A DNA stretch of 64,000 nt from DASZYT01 sp035545275 (GTDB lineage: Bacteria; Patescibacteriota; Saccharimonadia; Saccharimonadales; UBA4665), in NCBI GenBank assembly GCA_035545275.1, contig DASZYT010000004.1:123322-187321 (forward strand). The letters are read 5' to 3'. The first letter of the stretch is position 1. Each line of letters opens with the position of its first letter. The notes under the pieces were generated by a model. The model saw only the letters and a list, made by a program, of their open reading frames with translations. It had not been told where the DNA came from and ran no database searches. The position numbers and the translations under genes were made by a program. Below are positions 35,463-43,837 of the stretch, one piece after another.

Positions 35463-35998
35463 CATCCCCAGAGGGCTCCCGATAGCGCGTGTACGGCACG
35501 CATATTGAGTCCTGCCAGGATGATGGAAGCCAAGGGGATTAAAAATCCCGCCAAACCCCAGACCAGGCTTTTTACCTCACCGCTGAAGAACGAGTACACC
35601 GCCCCGACCAGGCAGCCGATGATGCCGAACGGTATGCCGACGACTCCCACAAGCCCAAAGATGAAGTTGGACAGCAACAGCACAACGGTTAGGAGCAGGA
35701 AAAATAAGCCTTTAGCCACTCCTGTGCCCGAGCAAATCTTACCGCCTGCGACAACGTCGCTTGGGCTGTTTACGCCAGAAAAGAACTTGAACGAATCCTC
35801 GATCATGCGGCTGATACCCGTAGTATCATCAAGCCACAGCACGAAGAAACTGATCAAGAAGAGCGGTATTAGCAGGGCTATTACACCTACGACTATGCCG
35901 GCGCCTTCGCCGCTACCGGCGCCACTAGTGGTCGACCAGGGCCTGGTGACGGCCACAAATGTGAGGCCACCAACAGTTAGAATGCTCAGCAGGAACAT
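35459..35998 (-). CDS. Integral membrane protein, unknown family
   Basis: This 179-aa protein has four to five predicted helices (about 1-18, 33-55, 93-118, 120-142, 148-168) and a conserved-looking Gly/Ser-rich N-terminal loop. AAAGGGG precedes the ATG. No transporter or enzyme motif is visible. It is convergent with valS. Confidence 0.65.
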   Translation of the reverse strand: MFLLSILTVGGLTFVAVTRPWSTTSGAGSGEGAGIVVGVIALLIPLFLISFFVLWLDDTTGISRMIEDSFKFFSGVNSPSDVVAGGKICSGTGVAKGLFFLLLTVVLLLSNFIFGLVGVVGIPFGIIGCLVGAVYSFFSGEVKSLVWGLAGFLIPLASIILAGLNMRAVHALSGALWGC

Positions 35999-36141
35999 GT
36001 TTTTGCCCCTTTCGGGTCTCGGTGTTGCTAAGGTTCACTGTATTCCTATCACACAGCAATAAGCTACTTATACATAAATCTAGCAATTATTGCAAACTTC
36101 GTGGTGTAGGCCTTTTTAGAGAGATGGGTACAGACAAGACT

Positions 36142-37005
36142 CTATACGGCAGGCTCGAGGGCGGCCTGGATTGCCTTGACTGACTCATCGGGCTGGTAGG
36201 CATTGAACCAAAGGGTGTTCCAGCCTTGGGCGCCGGCCTCGGCCAGGTTGGCCCGGTTATCGTCGATAAGTAAAATTTCTTGTGCGGCCACACCGGCTCG
36301 GGCGGCGGCAATCTCGTAGGCTTGCGGCTCAGGCTTGAGGGCATGCACCACCGATGAATCGATTATGGCATCGTACGCAGCTCGGGGCAGGGCGCCGCTG
36401 GCTAGCATGGCGTCCACCAGCCCCGGCATGGTGTTGGTAAACACACCCAGGCGATAGCGCTCGGCCACCCACTGCACCAGATCGGCCATGCCAGGCATGG
36501 TCTGTACTGCCGCCAGATAGTACTTGTTCCAGTCCACCATGATATGCAGCCGCTCAGCCAGCGCGGTGTTGAGCTGATCTACGCTCATGTCACCGCGACA
36601 CACAGCATCGTTATAACGCCAAAAAATAGTCTCTACCACATCACTCGATACCCCGGCTTCGCCGGCTAAATTGGCAAAGGCGTGATGGTAAAAGCGCACC
36701 AAGCAGTCGTTGAGGTCAAAATACACAAACCGTACGCCACTTTTTGACACCTGTTTGGGACTCTCACTAGAGACGGTAGGGGCGCCTACCAGCTCGTCCA
36801 GTGAAGTACCCAGAGCACCGGCGATGCTTTGGATAGTAAAAATAGAGGGTGATTTGATGGCGCCGCGCTCAATTTTGGCCAGGGTAGAATAGCTGAGGTT
36901 AGCTCGCTGGCAGAGAGCCTGTTGCGTCAGACCGGCCTTTTGCCGTGCCGTTTGCAAACGCTTACCCAGCGTTTTTTCATCAAGAGTGCTCCCACTTGAT
37001 TCCAT
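36142..37005 (-). CDS. XRE-type HTH fused to HAD-superfamily hydrolase domain
   Basis: The protein is 287 aa from ATG 37005, chosen because TATGAT (37012-37017) ends 6 nt before it; an ATG at 37011 abuts the hexamer. Residues about 10-70 are an XRE/Cro HTH (LGKRLQTARQKAGLTQQALCQRANLS). Residues about 90-285 are a HAD fold: FDLNDCLV (motif I), FTNTMP (motif II), the Lys in LKPEP (III) and LLIDDNRANL (IV). Motif I has Asn in place of the second Asp, which normally acts as acid/base, so hydrolysis may be lost or altered. It may be a DNA-binding sensor of a phosphorylated metabolite. Confidence 0.85.
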   Translation of the reverse strand: MESSGSTLDEKTLGKRLQTARQKAGLTQQALCQRANLSYSTLAKIERGAIKSPSIFTIQSIAGALGTSLDELVGAPTVSSESPKQVSKSGVRFVYFDLNDCLVRFYHHAFANLAGEAGVSSDVVETIFWRYNDAVCRGDMSVDQLNTALAERLHIMVDWNKYYLAAVQTMPGMADLVQWVAERYRLGVFTNTMPGLVDAMLASGALPRAAYDAIIDSSVVHALKPEPQAYEIAAARAGVAAQEILLIDDNRANLAEAGAQGWNTLWFNAYQPDESVKAIQAALEPAV

Positions 37006-37061
37006 AGCCATATCATACCAGTTGCCATGCTAAAAGGGAAGAAACTGGTATCAAACGGCCA

Positions 37062-37241
37062 CTAGACGTGCAATACCCACTTGAGTAGGGAATACAAAAA
37101 CAGGAAGCAGGCCGCAAAGATAACGGCGCAGGCCATGAGGGTAGTCTTGGCGTCACCCTCGCCGGTACGGCGTATCAATTTTCCATAGGACCAGCCCGCC
37201 ACGCCCAGGCCAAACATAAATGCCACAACACCATCACCCAT
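37062..37241 (-). CDS. 59-aa two-helix membrane protein
   Basis: MGDGVVAFMFGLGVAGWSYG, RRTGEGDAKT and a second hydrophobic stretch (LMACAVIFAACFLFLYSLL) give two helices joined by a polar loop. TATACT at 37251-37256 ends 9 nt before the ATG, as for many genes here, which supports a real gene despite its size. Function unknown. Confidence 0.6.
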   Translation of the reverse strand: MGDGVVAFMFGLGVAGWSYGKLIRRTGEGDAKTTLMACAVIFAACFLFLYSLLKWVLHV

Positions 37242-37258
37242 AATGCTTACAGTATACC

Positions 37259-37648
37259 TTAGAACGCGAGTTTTTCGGCGATTGTGGTGAGCGCCGCATG
37301 GTCCGGCTCGGCCGTACTCGGCTTATCCCAGAAATCTTCGCCCGTGCTGAAGGGAAATAGGTGGACATGGACATGGGGCACTTCGGTGCCCGCCACGTGT
37401 TGCCCCACATAATTTGGCTCAAGTACCTTTTTGATACGATTAGCAACTTTCTTGCACGTAGACATAAGGGCTTCATAATCCTTGTCTGGTAAATCCCACA
37501 GGCTGGCTACCTGTAGTTTTGGTATCACCAGCACATGACCAGCATGAATAGGATGGAGGTCCATGAACGCTAACGTCAGGTCATCCTCGTACACCTTGTG
37601 GCACGGAATTTCACCCTTGATGATTTTCGTAAAGATTGAGTCTGCCAT
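37259..37648 (-). CDS. HIT family nucleotide hydrolase
   Basis: This 129-aa HINT/PKCI-type protein splits nucleoside phosphoramidates or related AMP adducts. The HIT motif is HVHVHLF (about 92-98), preceded by FTKIIKGEIPCHKVYEDD and HAGHVLVIPK, as in family members. TATACT at 37655-37660 ends 6 nt before the ATG. It sits just downstream of the serine hydrolase on the same strand. Confidence 0.93.
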   Translation of the reverse strand: MADSIFTKIIKGEIPCHKVYEDDLTLAFMDLHPIHAGHVLVIPKLQVASLWDLPDKDYEALMSTCKKVANRIKKVLEPNYVGQHVAGTEVPHVHVHLFPFSTGEDFWDKPSTAEPDHAALTTIAEKLAF

Positions 37649-37660
37649 AGCCCTAGTATA

Positions 37661-38728
37661 TTACGAACCGGCCAGGATAATATCGGCGATATCGGCCCGG
37701 AAACGATTGAGCGCGTCTATGTTGGCCGGGCGGTGAGGATACGTCGTATTTGATAGGATCACCCAAGCCACCTCCCGCTCGGGGTCGCACACGACGTTGC
37801 AGCCGGTGAAGCCGGTCTTGCCGAAGGTGGTCTGACGACAACTGGCACCCATCCAGTGCGGCTGGTTGAGCTCCCAGCCCAGGCCCATGCTCACCCCAAC
37901 GTCGGCCAGCTGGTTGGTATGGACTTGCCGCAGTATTTCGGACGAAAAATATCGCTTGCCCTGACTAACCCCGTCATGCAGTAACATTTCCATAAAATGT
38001 AGCAGGTCAGGAACGGTAGAGAACAGGCCGGCGGCACCGGCGGTGAGCAACGGCTGGAGGGCATAGGCGCTCTCGTCGTGCACTTCACCTTGGATGACGC
38101 CGCCGCGCCACTCCTGTATTTCGGAGGGGAGAATCTCATTTTTGTCGAAACGGGCCAGGGGAGTGAAGCCGGTGCGCTGCATACCGAGCGGGCCGAAGAA
38201 GTGCTCCTGGCCGAGCTGCGGCAGCAGCGCCCCAAACACGCGCTCCACCACCAGGCCCAGCAAAATGCTGGTGGCGTTGGTGTAGAAAAATTTCGCGCCG
38301 GGCTCGCTTATGAACTCGGTGCTACAGATAACATCTAAAATCTCTTGAGGTGAGCGGTCTTTGTACTCGGACAGGCGGAAGTCGTAATCAAGCGTCTGGG
38401 TCAGCAGGTGGCGAATGCGCACCTGGTCGCGCGCTGCGTTATGGAACTCAGGCACGTAGGTGATGAGCTTGTCATCAAGCGTAAGCGTGCCGCTGTCGAG
38501 CAACGTGAGGGCCAGGGAAGCGGTGGGGATGACTTTGGTGATAGATGCGACGTCGAAGATGCTATCGGCCGTCACAGGGCTGCTGTAAGGCTCATACGTA
38601 AACGTACCGGCCGGCATAATAGTTCTGGTACCATCTTTTTGGACAATTCCTATCACGCAGCCCGGAAAAAGCCGCTCCGTAATAGCTCGCCTCGCCCGTT
38701 CTTCAAGTGCCGATTGCATAGTTGCCAT
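37661..38728 (-). CDS. Beta-lactamase-related serine hydrolase
   Basis: This 355-aa class C beta-lactamase/PBP-fold protein has SxxK as SITK (about 63-66), YxN as YTN in FFYTNATSILLG, and a KTG-like box in FGKTGFTG. It has no signal peptide, so the protein appears cytoplasmic, unlike true beta-lactamases; an esterase or peptidase role is more likely. TAAAAT at 38734-38739 ends 5 nt before the ATG. Confidence 0.85.
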   Translation of the reverse strand: MATMQSALEERARRAITERLFPGCVIGIVQKDGTRTIMPAGTFTYEPYSSPVTADSIFDVASITKVIPTASLALTLLDSGTLTLDDKLITYVPEFHNAARDQVRIRHLLTQTLDYDFRLSEYKDRSPQEILDVICSTEFISEPGAKFFYTNATSILLGLVVERVFGALLPQLGQEHFFGPLGMQRTGFTPLARFDKNEILPSEIQEWRGGVIQGEVHDESAYALQPLLTAGAAGLFSTVPDLLHFMEMLLHDGVSQGKRYFSSEILRQVHTNQLADVGVSMGLGWELNQPHWMGASCRQTTFGKTGFTGCNVVCDPEREVAWVILSNTTYPHRPANIDALNRFRADIADIILAGS

Positions 38729-38753
38729 GTGTAATTTTACCTACAGGCCCCAC

Positions 38754-38842
38754 CCGCTTGGCAAGGGGATTTGCCAAGCGGAAGAGGAGAAGCAACGCAA
38801 AGCCCCGCCAAATTCGTGCCACTTGTCTGCATGAATTTAGGC
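38754..38842. repeat. Two strong inverted repeats downstream of tRNA-Ser(CGA)
   Basis: CCGCTTGGCA (38754-38763) pairs perfectly with TGCCAAGCGG (38772-38781). GCCAAATTCGTGC (38807-38819) pairs imperfectly with GCATGAATTTAGGC (38829-38842). The second resembles the GCCAAAATTATGC hairpin of the element behind tRNA-Ser(TGA). No copy of the tRNA 3' end is found here. Confidence 0.55.
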
Positions 38843-38864
38843 GAGGCTGTAGTGAGCTTGGACG

Positions 38865-38952
<88 letters not shown>

Positions 38953-39061
38953 TCGCGGTTCATTGTAACAGATTGGAGCCGCAGCACCACACTCTGGTAA
39001 TTATCTTTCAAACATGATAAACTTACCCCTGTTGCATTCCCGCCGGCTCCGTCCGGCAACA

Positions 39062-39133
39062 GGAAAAGAGCAGCCCGAGCGGCGGATTTATTCCGCGCCT
39101 GGCGCGATGAGAAAAACCGGAGGTTTATCTCAT
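39062..39133 (+). repeat. Interspersed structured repeat, copy C
   Basis: GGAAAAGAGCAGCCCG, a GCGGA-TTTAT-TCCGC hairpin, GGCGCGATGAGAAAAACC and GGTTTATCTCAT are present. It ends 6 nt before tRNA-Arg(GCG) and is preceded by a hairpin CCTGTTGC/GCAACAGG at 39029-39062. Confidence 0.65.
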
Positions 39134-39139
39134 TATCGA

Positions 39140-39216
39140 GCGCGCGTAGCTCAGCTGGATAGAGCGTCGGCTTGCGGAGCCGAAGGTCGTAGGTTCGAAT
39201 CCTGTCGCGCGTACCA
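39140..39216 (+). tRNA. tRNA-Arg (GCG)
   Basis: This is a 77-nt cloverleaf: acceptor GCGCGCG with CGCGCGT, A73 and encoded CCA; D-arm GCTCAGCTGGATAGAGC; anticodon stem TCGGC/GCCGA around TTGCGGA (anticodon GCG); T-arm GTAGGTTCGAATCCTGT. Its 3' end is duplicated 177 bp downstream. Confidence 0.95.
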
Positions 39217-39252
39217 AGTAAAGAGTCCGTCGCTAGACGGGCTTTTTACTTG
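39216..39252 (+). terminator. tRNA-Arg terminator
   Basis: AGTCCGTC-gcta-GACGGGCT, extended by AAGTAAA/TTTACTT, ends in a T run directly behind the tRNA. Confidence 0.75.
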
Positions 39253-39312
39253 GTTTATTTGTCGCAAACTTCGGCTCTACGACTAGAGATTTTTCGTAAG
39301 AAAATCGTGGAC

Positions 39313-39392
39313 GTAGGTTCGGTCATAAACTTCACGCACAGGTGCTTGCACCGAGCATGAAGCGCTGTATGCGCTATCCTGTCGCGCGTACC
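39313..39392 (+). repeat. tRNA-Arg 3'-end duplicate with split T-loop (element E1)
   Basis: GTAGGTTCG (39313-39321) and ATCCTGTCGCGCGTACC (39376-39392) repeat the two halves of the tRNA-Arg T-arm and 3' end exactly, but with 54 nt in place of the single A between them. The insert contains the palindrome GGTGCTTGCACC followed by GAGCATG, shared with element E2. Confidence 0.8.
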
Positions 39393-39499
39393 GATTCAAG
39401 GGCCCCTCGTGAGAGAGCCTATAGACTCGTTGTAAGAAATCCCACAGTAACCGCTGCGATTGGGCGCTACGCTTAGGGTAGAAGGGAGGGGAGCAGCGA

Positions 39500-39607
39500 A
39501 TGGTGCAGCAGGTAGTAAAGCGCTACTACATCCGTGACAGCGAGACCAACGAGTTGTGGTGCTTTGATGCTGATTTTTATACTCGCAAGCTGAAGGTTAC
39601 TCCATAA
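39500..39607 (+). CDS. 35-aa small protein with strong Shine-Dalgarno
   Basis: GGGAGGGG lies 8 nt before the ATG. The product MVQQVVKRYYIRDSETNELW... is Tyr/Arg/Lys-rich and soluble. No family is recognised. The good ribosome site sets it apart from random small frames. Confidence 0.5.
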   Translation: MVQQVVKRYYIRDSETNELWCFDADFYTRKLKVTP

Positions 39608-39674
39608 CAGATTAGGCCTTCGCGTAACTCCCCCAGCCTGCCAGGGAGGCAGGTGCTCATTTCTCCCCTAAAAT

Positions 39675-41084
39675 TTACCCGTTATGAAGCTGATAATTGT
39701 TCAGCATCATGAGCAAACCGCTCCCAAACACTGTACTAAGAATGATAACTACAGTCAGCACTACAAGTGTACGAGGGTAGCGCTGCAGCAACCTAGACCA
39801 ATAAAACGAGGCGAAGCCGCCCAGCAGCAGAATGCTGGGGATAATATATCGCCCGTTAAGCGCCAAACCCCAGGCGTGCTGCTTGCGGTATGTGCTGTAA
39901 TTTACCACCATTTGTACGCCGACGTAATACAGCGCAATAAGCAGTACGCACACTCTGTAGCGAGAAAATGTATCATCCCGGAAACGCTTTCTTTCGTACA
40001 CCAGTGCATACAGTAGTCCTACCAATAGCACCACTAGAAGCAGCGGGGTCAGCCAGCGAGCTGGTTTGACAACGTGGCGCCAACCTTGAGTCTGAATGTC
40101 GACAATGTTAGATACGCTGCTCCATATCCACCGAGGTACGAACTCTATGATGGGCATAGCCGCCGGCATTGGCCGGCTATTTAAGTGTGCTTCACGGATA
40201 TTGCCCCAAAAGACCGAACACGCCGCTGCCCCTTGTACTTGATTACAGCTCGGGGTAGGAGTGCCGTATCTGGCCACATTCACACCCACTCGTTCGATAA
40301 ATAAGCCGGCACATACCAGTACCGCCACTATGGCTAGGGCCACACGCCAATCAAACCGCTTCAGCTGCCCCGTAAGCAAACGGAAATGCCGGAAGAATAT
40401 CACAAGGCCCAGAACCCCAAAAAGGAGGCCGATGGGGAGCAAATCACGTTTGACGAGACCCCCGATAAAGGCGAGACTCGCCAGCCACAACAAGTCGACA
40501 AGTGCGGGCCGTTCCCACAGCCGCATGAGCAACAAAAGACCACCAACCATACCCAACCACACAAATACATCGTTATTGATGGCCGAACTCATCATGAGCA
40601 CCATGGGCAGGTTGGTGAGAATAAGCAGGCTGACCGTTGTAACACCTTCTGAAATGCCCAGTTTTCTAAATAGTTTGGCCAAGGCCAGGAAGGCCAGCAG
40701 CGCAAACAGCACCGAAAACGTGCGTATGACCAGATATTTGCCGTGCACCGACAGCGGCAGCCCTCGATAGACGAAGCTCATCGTGTAGTGATAGACGTAG
40801 TCGACCTCGCGGGTTTTGTCGCCCAGATTGTAGGTGGGTGTCTGATGAGTCAGGAAGGGGCTCAGCGAGTGATTGGCGTAATACTCGATGAATTTTATGT
40901 GGTTGGTTTCGTCCGGCGGTGTGCCAATCCGCGTAATGAACACCAGCGTCATCGCCTGCACGATAAACAGTATCAGCACCAGTCGGCGTGCCCATATTGT
41001 GCCCGCAAAGGTACGGAGCCACATCAAATTCCGGGTAACTTTTGTTATGAATGAATCGGTTTTAATTGTCTGGTTTTCTGACAC
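39675..41084 (-). CDS. DUF2142-like multi-pass membrane protein (GT-C-like)
   Basis: This 469-aa protein has about 10-11 predicted helices. The first outside loop has GTPPDETNHIKFIEYYANH, an acidic motif typical of DUF2142 and other GT-C-type lipid-linked glycosyltransferases. The start is a GTG (41084), and a TATACT box lies about 25 nt upstream. It probably transfers a sugar from a polyprenyl carrier on the outer face of the membrane; donor and acceptor are unknown. Confidence 0.75.
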   Translation of the reverse strand: MSENQTIKTDSFITKVTRNLMWLRTFAGTIWARRLVLILFIVQAMTLVFITRIGTPPDETNHIKFIEYYANHSLSPFLTHQTPTYNLGDKTREVDYVYHYTMSFVYRGLPLSVHGKYLVIRTFSVLFALLAFLALAKLFRKLGISEGVTTVSLLILTNLPMVLMMSSAINNDVFVWLGMVGGLLLLMRLWERPALVDLLWLASLAFIGGLVKRDLLPIGLLFGVLGLVIFFRHFRLLTGQLKRFDWRVALAIVAVLVCAGLFIERVGVNVARYGTPTPSCNQVQGAAACSVFWGNIREAHLNSRPMPAAMPIIEFVPRWIWSSVSNIVDIQTQGWRHVVKPARWLTPLLLVVLLVGLLYALVYERKRFRDDTFSRYRVCVLLIALYYVGVQMVVNYSTYRKQHAWGLALNGRYIIPSILLLGGFASFYWSRLLQRYPRTLVVLTVVIILSTVFGSGLLMMLNNYQLHNG

Positions 41085-41212
41085 TGTCTAGGGCCTGGTT
41101 ATTGATCCTAGTATACCAGCCGCCCCGAGAGAGAAGCGCGGGTGTAAAAAAATTCATAGTGAGGGCTAACCCAATCAGATACCATACAAGCATAAGCCAA
41201 GGAGGTGCAGGA

Positions 41213-41293
41213 ATGAGTAGGCAACCGCGCGACAAAGAACGAGATCACGCAGATCAGCGCCGAGAATGGTGGCGCGAATACCTCGTGTACTAA
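41213..41293 (+). CDS. 26-aa charged small protein
   Basis: AAGGAGGTG lies 5 nt before the ATG, the strongest Shine-Dalgarno in the region. MSRQPRDKERDHADQRREWW is almost entirely charged and ends REYLVY. It resembles the 45-aa product at 42434 in style but not clearly in sequence. Confidence 0.5.
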   Translation: MSRQPRDKERDHADQRREWWREYLVY

Positions 41294-41308
41294 CATCCGT
41301 TACTCACG

Positions 41309-42268
41309 CTATATGCTGGCAGGTGACTCATCTGGGTCACCTGCTTTTTCTTGGCGCAAGGGTTCGTCCAAACGGAGCCGCTGGGCGCGCTTGTCTGCCT
41401 CTGTCGGCTCATCCCCCACCAAGCTCCGCGGCCAGAGCTTTTGAGCTCGGACCGTGTTGACCTCCAGCGCGTACACGATAACTTGTGCCTGCAGTGATAG
41501 CCAAAAAAGCAGCCCCAGCGTAACTGCAAAGCTGCCATATAAGCTGTTTAGGTTTTTAAGCTCGTGGGTTACCACAAAGCCACCGGCTACCTGCAGAAGC
41601 GTAAGTCCTAGTGCGGCAACTACCGCCCCACCCACCAGTTCGCGGACCTCCACGTTCTTGGCTAAACTCACTCGGAACAAGAACACAAAGATAACAAATA
41701 ACAGTAGCGCCGAAAGAACCATAGAAACAATCCGTAACCACAAGATATGTGAGCCACCAGTGGCAAATCCGGCTACCACCGATGCTCCGACCAACCCCAG
41801 GCCACCGGCTCCAATGAGCGCTAAACTTTTCAGAAGATTCTTAGGAAAACCGGGTCGCTCCGCTTGCGGCACCCGCCAGATATGGTTGACGGTATGCTGG
41901 AACGCATTGGCTACGCCGCGCGCGCCATAGAGCGTGAGAAGCAAGCTGATGCCCAGCGCCACCCCTGTTTTGCCAGACGCTTGCACACTTTGCTGCAAAT
42001 GGTTACCAAGGATAGGGAAGTAGTGCGTAACACTATTACTAACGTCGTTTCGTAAGCCCGGGTTGCCGCTCAACAGCAACTGCGTGACCGTTGTAAACAC
42101 AATCAGCAGCGGAAACAATGACCAAAATGCATAGTAGGCCAGCAGCGCGGTTTGGTAGCCGCCTTGGTCGTCGCCTTGCTTCTTTATAACCGCGTAGAGG
42201 AACCCAGGTACAGTATGACGTTGCTGAAAACGGTCTACCCATGCCACCGCTTTTTGAATGAAGTTCAT
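41309..42268 (-). CDS. YihY/BrkB family membrane protein
   Basis: The protein is 319 aa from ATG 42268 (a GTG at 42304 would add 12 residues). Six helices and the family landmarks AYYAFWSLFPLLIVFTTV, YGARGVANAFQHTVNHIWRV and LFWLSLQAQVIVYALEVN are seen. The family was once called ribonuclease BN, but the real role is unknown and probably membrane transport-like. The last 35 residues form a charged cytoplasmic tail. Confidence 0.9.
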   Translation of the reverse strand: MNFIQKAVAWVDRFQQRHTVPGFLYAVIKKQGDDQGGYQTALLAYYAFWSLFPLLIVFTTVTQLLLSGNPGLRNDVSNSVTHYFPILGNHLQQSVQASGKTGVALGISLLLTLYGARGVANAFQHTVNHIWRVPQAERPGFPKNLLKSLALIGAGGLGLVGASVVAGFATGGSHILWLRIVSMVLSALLLFVIFVFLFRVSLAKNVEVRELVGGAVVAALGLTLLQVAGGFVVTHELKNLNSLYGSFAVTLGLLFWLSLQAQVIVYALEVNTVRAQKLWPRSLVGDEPTEADKRAQRLRLDEPLRQEKAGDPDESPASI

Positions 42269-42433
42269 GCCCGTACCGTATCTTTCTAATGTGATAACGT
42301 TCACACTTGCTTATGTTTACCTCTATGATTGAGATTACCACTGTTAGGCGCAGTAAGAAAGTTTACAGCCCCTTTTAAGGCTTACGCTTGATAATAAGGC
42401 GTACCTAAAAACATAAGGAACAAGGGGGTAGCC

Positions 42434-42571
42434 ATGTACGACGACGCTTACGCGGATCTCATGGAAACATACGACAAATGGGATAGCCGCACACGCCGCC
42501 AGCGTTTTCTTGCTCGCATGGAGCACAAGCTGAACGCCAAAGAGCGCCGCTCCGACCGCCATCGCCACTAA
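42434..42571 (+). CDS. 45-aa charged small protein
   Basis: MYDDAYADLMETYDKWDSRT begins an acidic helix, followed by a basic Arg/His-rich half (RRQRFLARMEHKL). A GGGGG purine run precedes the ATG and a perfect terminator follows the stop at 42596-42622, so this is probably a real single-gene unit. Function unknown. Confidence 0.6.
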   Translation: MYDDAYADLMETYDKWDSRTRRQRFLARMEHKLNAKERRSDRHRH

Positions 42572-42595
42572 TCTGACTGCACGACTGCATATCCG

Positions 42596-42622
42596 ACCGC
42601 CTCCTTTTGGAGGCGGTTTTTT
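42596..42622. terminator. Bidirectional intrinsic terminator
   Basis: ACCGCCTCC-tttt-GGAGGCGGT followed by TTTTT, between the convergent 42434 and 42621 genes. Confidence 0.85.
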
Positions 42623-43283
42623 AAAACCGAATTCGGCGCATAAAGTTGTCTACTACGTCCGGGCCGCGCTTTTCCATGGGCAGCCGATCTGCAAGCAGAG
42701 AGATAATCTTTTCCTCATCCTGGGGATCATAGTAAATGGTAAGCAACGGCGCAAAACGTTTCATAGGCAAGAACGTCACGCTTGAGAATGCGCCCTCTTG
42801 CACGACAAAAAAGGAGCGAAATTCGTCCAGGGCGTGGTAGCGATTACCGATACTTAGCCCCACTTCATCCAGGCTGTACTGTATTTGCCGGGGAGCCCGC
42901 GCCGCGTACACCACAAACACAAGAGCCACTACCAGTACTACACCGGTAGATATTTTGTCTCGCGTCAACAGATACACTACGGCAGCCACCACCGCTGCGC
43001 TCAAGGCTACGAGGCCATACCAGCCTGGTGTTTTGTGGTGTGCAATAAATTCCGAGGCGGTCCACCGGATAGAGCCGTCACTGCTCTGCATGCGCGGTTG
43101 CGGGGTCTGAGGCACCGTTTCATCGGGTATTTCAGGGCCAGGGTTCTGGGCCTCTGGTGCCGCTGGAGGAGCAGGAGGTGCTGAAGGTTCAGGGGTAGCA
43201 CTGCCCGGAGTAATTGTTTCGCCCGGCTTGAACTGCCATGGTGTCTGCGGATCTTCCGGCGCCTGAGCATTACTCCCATCCAT
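42621..43283 (-). CDS. Membrane protein with Pro-rich cytoplasmic N-terminus
   Basis: This 220-aa protein has residues 1-70 rich in Pro, Ala, Gln and Glu, two adjacent transmembrane helices (about 90-108 and 114-132), then a soluble 85-residue PH-like domain (YSLDEVGLSIGNRYHALDEFRSFFVV). The family is unknown; the last domain looks like bacterial membrane proteins with a bPH fold. TACAAT at 43291-43296 ends 7 nt before the ATG. Confidence 0.7.
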   Translation of the reverse strand: MDGSNAQAPEDPQTPWQFKPGETITPGSATPEPSAPPAPPAAPEAQNPGPEIPDETVPQTPQPRMQSSDGSIRWTASEFIAHHKTPGWYGLVALSAAVVAAVVYLLTRDKISTGVVLVVALVFVVYAARAPRQIQYSLDEVGLSIGNRYHALDEFRSFFVVQEGAFSSVTFLPMKRFAPLLTIYYDPQDEEKIISLLADRLPMEKRGPDVVDNFMRRIRF

Positions 43284-43313
43284 AAGCGCTATTGTACAGA
43301 ATATGCTTTCTCA

Positions 43314-43340
43314 ATTCAAAAACCCGCCAGCTGGCGGGTT
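43314..43340 (-). terminator. Terminator-like perfect palindrome
   Basis: AACCCGCCAG and its exact complement CTGGCGGGTT form a 20-bp palindrome at 43321-43340, followed on the minus strand by TTT, immediately beyond element E2. Confidence 0.7.
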
Positions 43341-43347
43341 CTTGAGA

Positions 43348-43438
43348 TGGCGGAGAGAGAGGGATATCGGCTAAAGCCTCTTACGTTATGGCATGCTCGA
43401 TGCAAGCATCTGCGCGTGCCCTCACTCCACCGAACCCT
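43348..43438 (-). repeat. tRNA-Ser(GCT) 3'-end duplicate with split T-loop (element E2)
   Basis: TGGCGGAGAGAGAGGGAT (43348-43365, + strand) repeats exactly the tRNA 3' end at 43527-43544. CGAACCCT (43431-43438) repeats the other half of the T-arm. The 65 nt between them contain the palindrome GATGCTTGCATC and GAGCATG as in E1. Confidence 0.8.
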
Positions 43439-43488
43439 GCGTTCGCTTCGCTCACTTGACGGGTTCTGCACCCGTTTTCTGCAAGCAG

Positions 43489-43518
43489 AAAAATAGCCGT
43501 ATCTGTCGATACGACTAT
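43489..43518 (-). terminator. tRNA-Ser(GCT) terminator
   Basis: On the minus strand ATAG-CGTATC pairs with GATACG-CTAT around GACA and is followed by TTTTT, 9 nt beyond the tRNA CCA. Confidence 0.7.
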
Positions 43519-43526
43519 CTTTCTCC

Positions 43527-43619
43527 TGGCGGAGAGAGAGGGATTCGAACCCTCGCGGGGGATTGCTCCCCCCTATCGATTTAGCAAACCGACCCCTTCA
43601 GCCTCTTGGGTACCTCTCC
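43527..43619 (-). tRNA. tRNA-Ser (GCT)
   Basis: This is a class II tRNA: acceptor GGAGAGG with TCTCTCC, anticodon loop TTGCTAA (GCT), a long GC-rich variable arm, T-arm GAGGGTTCGAATCCCTC, encoded CCA. The promoter TATAAT lies about 30 nt upstream, directly behind element E3. Confidence 0.95.
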
Positions 43620-43662
43620 GTATTGATGCTTTTGATATGGACAACCACGGTATTATAACAGA

Positions 43663-43772
43663 TTGGCGGAAGGGGTGGGATATCGCGCGCCTAACAGGCG
43701 CACTCCTTCCTGCGGTACTCGCCAAAGTTATGCACGCATAATTTTGGCTCCGTTCCTCGTCCGCCGAACCCT
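43663..43772 (-). repeat. tRNA-Ser(TGA) 3'-end duplicate with split T-loop (element E3)
   Basis: TTGGCGGAAGGGGTGGGAT (43663-43681) repeats the tRNA 3' end at 43837-43855 exactly. CGAACCCT (43765-43772) stands for the other T-arm half but matches elements E1/E2 better than its own tRNA. The 83-nt insert contains TTATGCGTGCATAA inside GCCAAA/TTTGGC arms. Confidence 0.8.
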
Positions 43773-43837
43773 GGTGAGCTCGTGCACCCACCACTCAACA
43801 AGTTTAAACACCTGGCCTATGGCCAGTCGCTCAAACT

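Noticed and set aside
43348..43681. Additional complete tRNA-Ser genes
   Set aside because: Only the 3' 18-19 nt and a T-arm half are present; acceptor 5' strand, D-arm and anticodon arm are missing.
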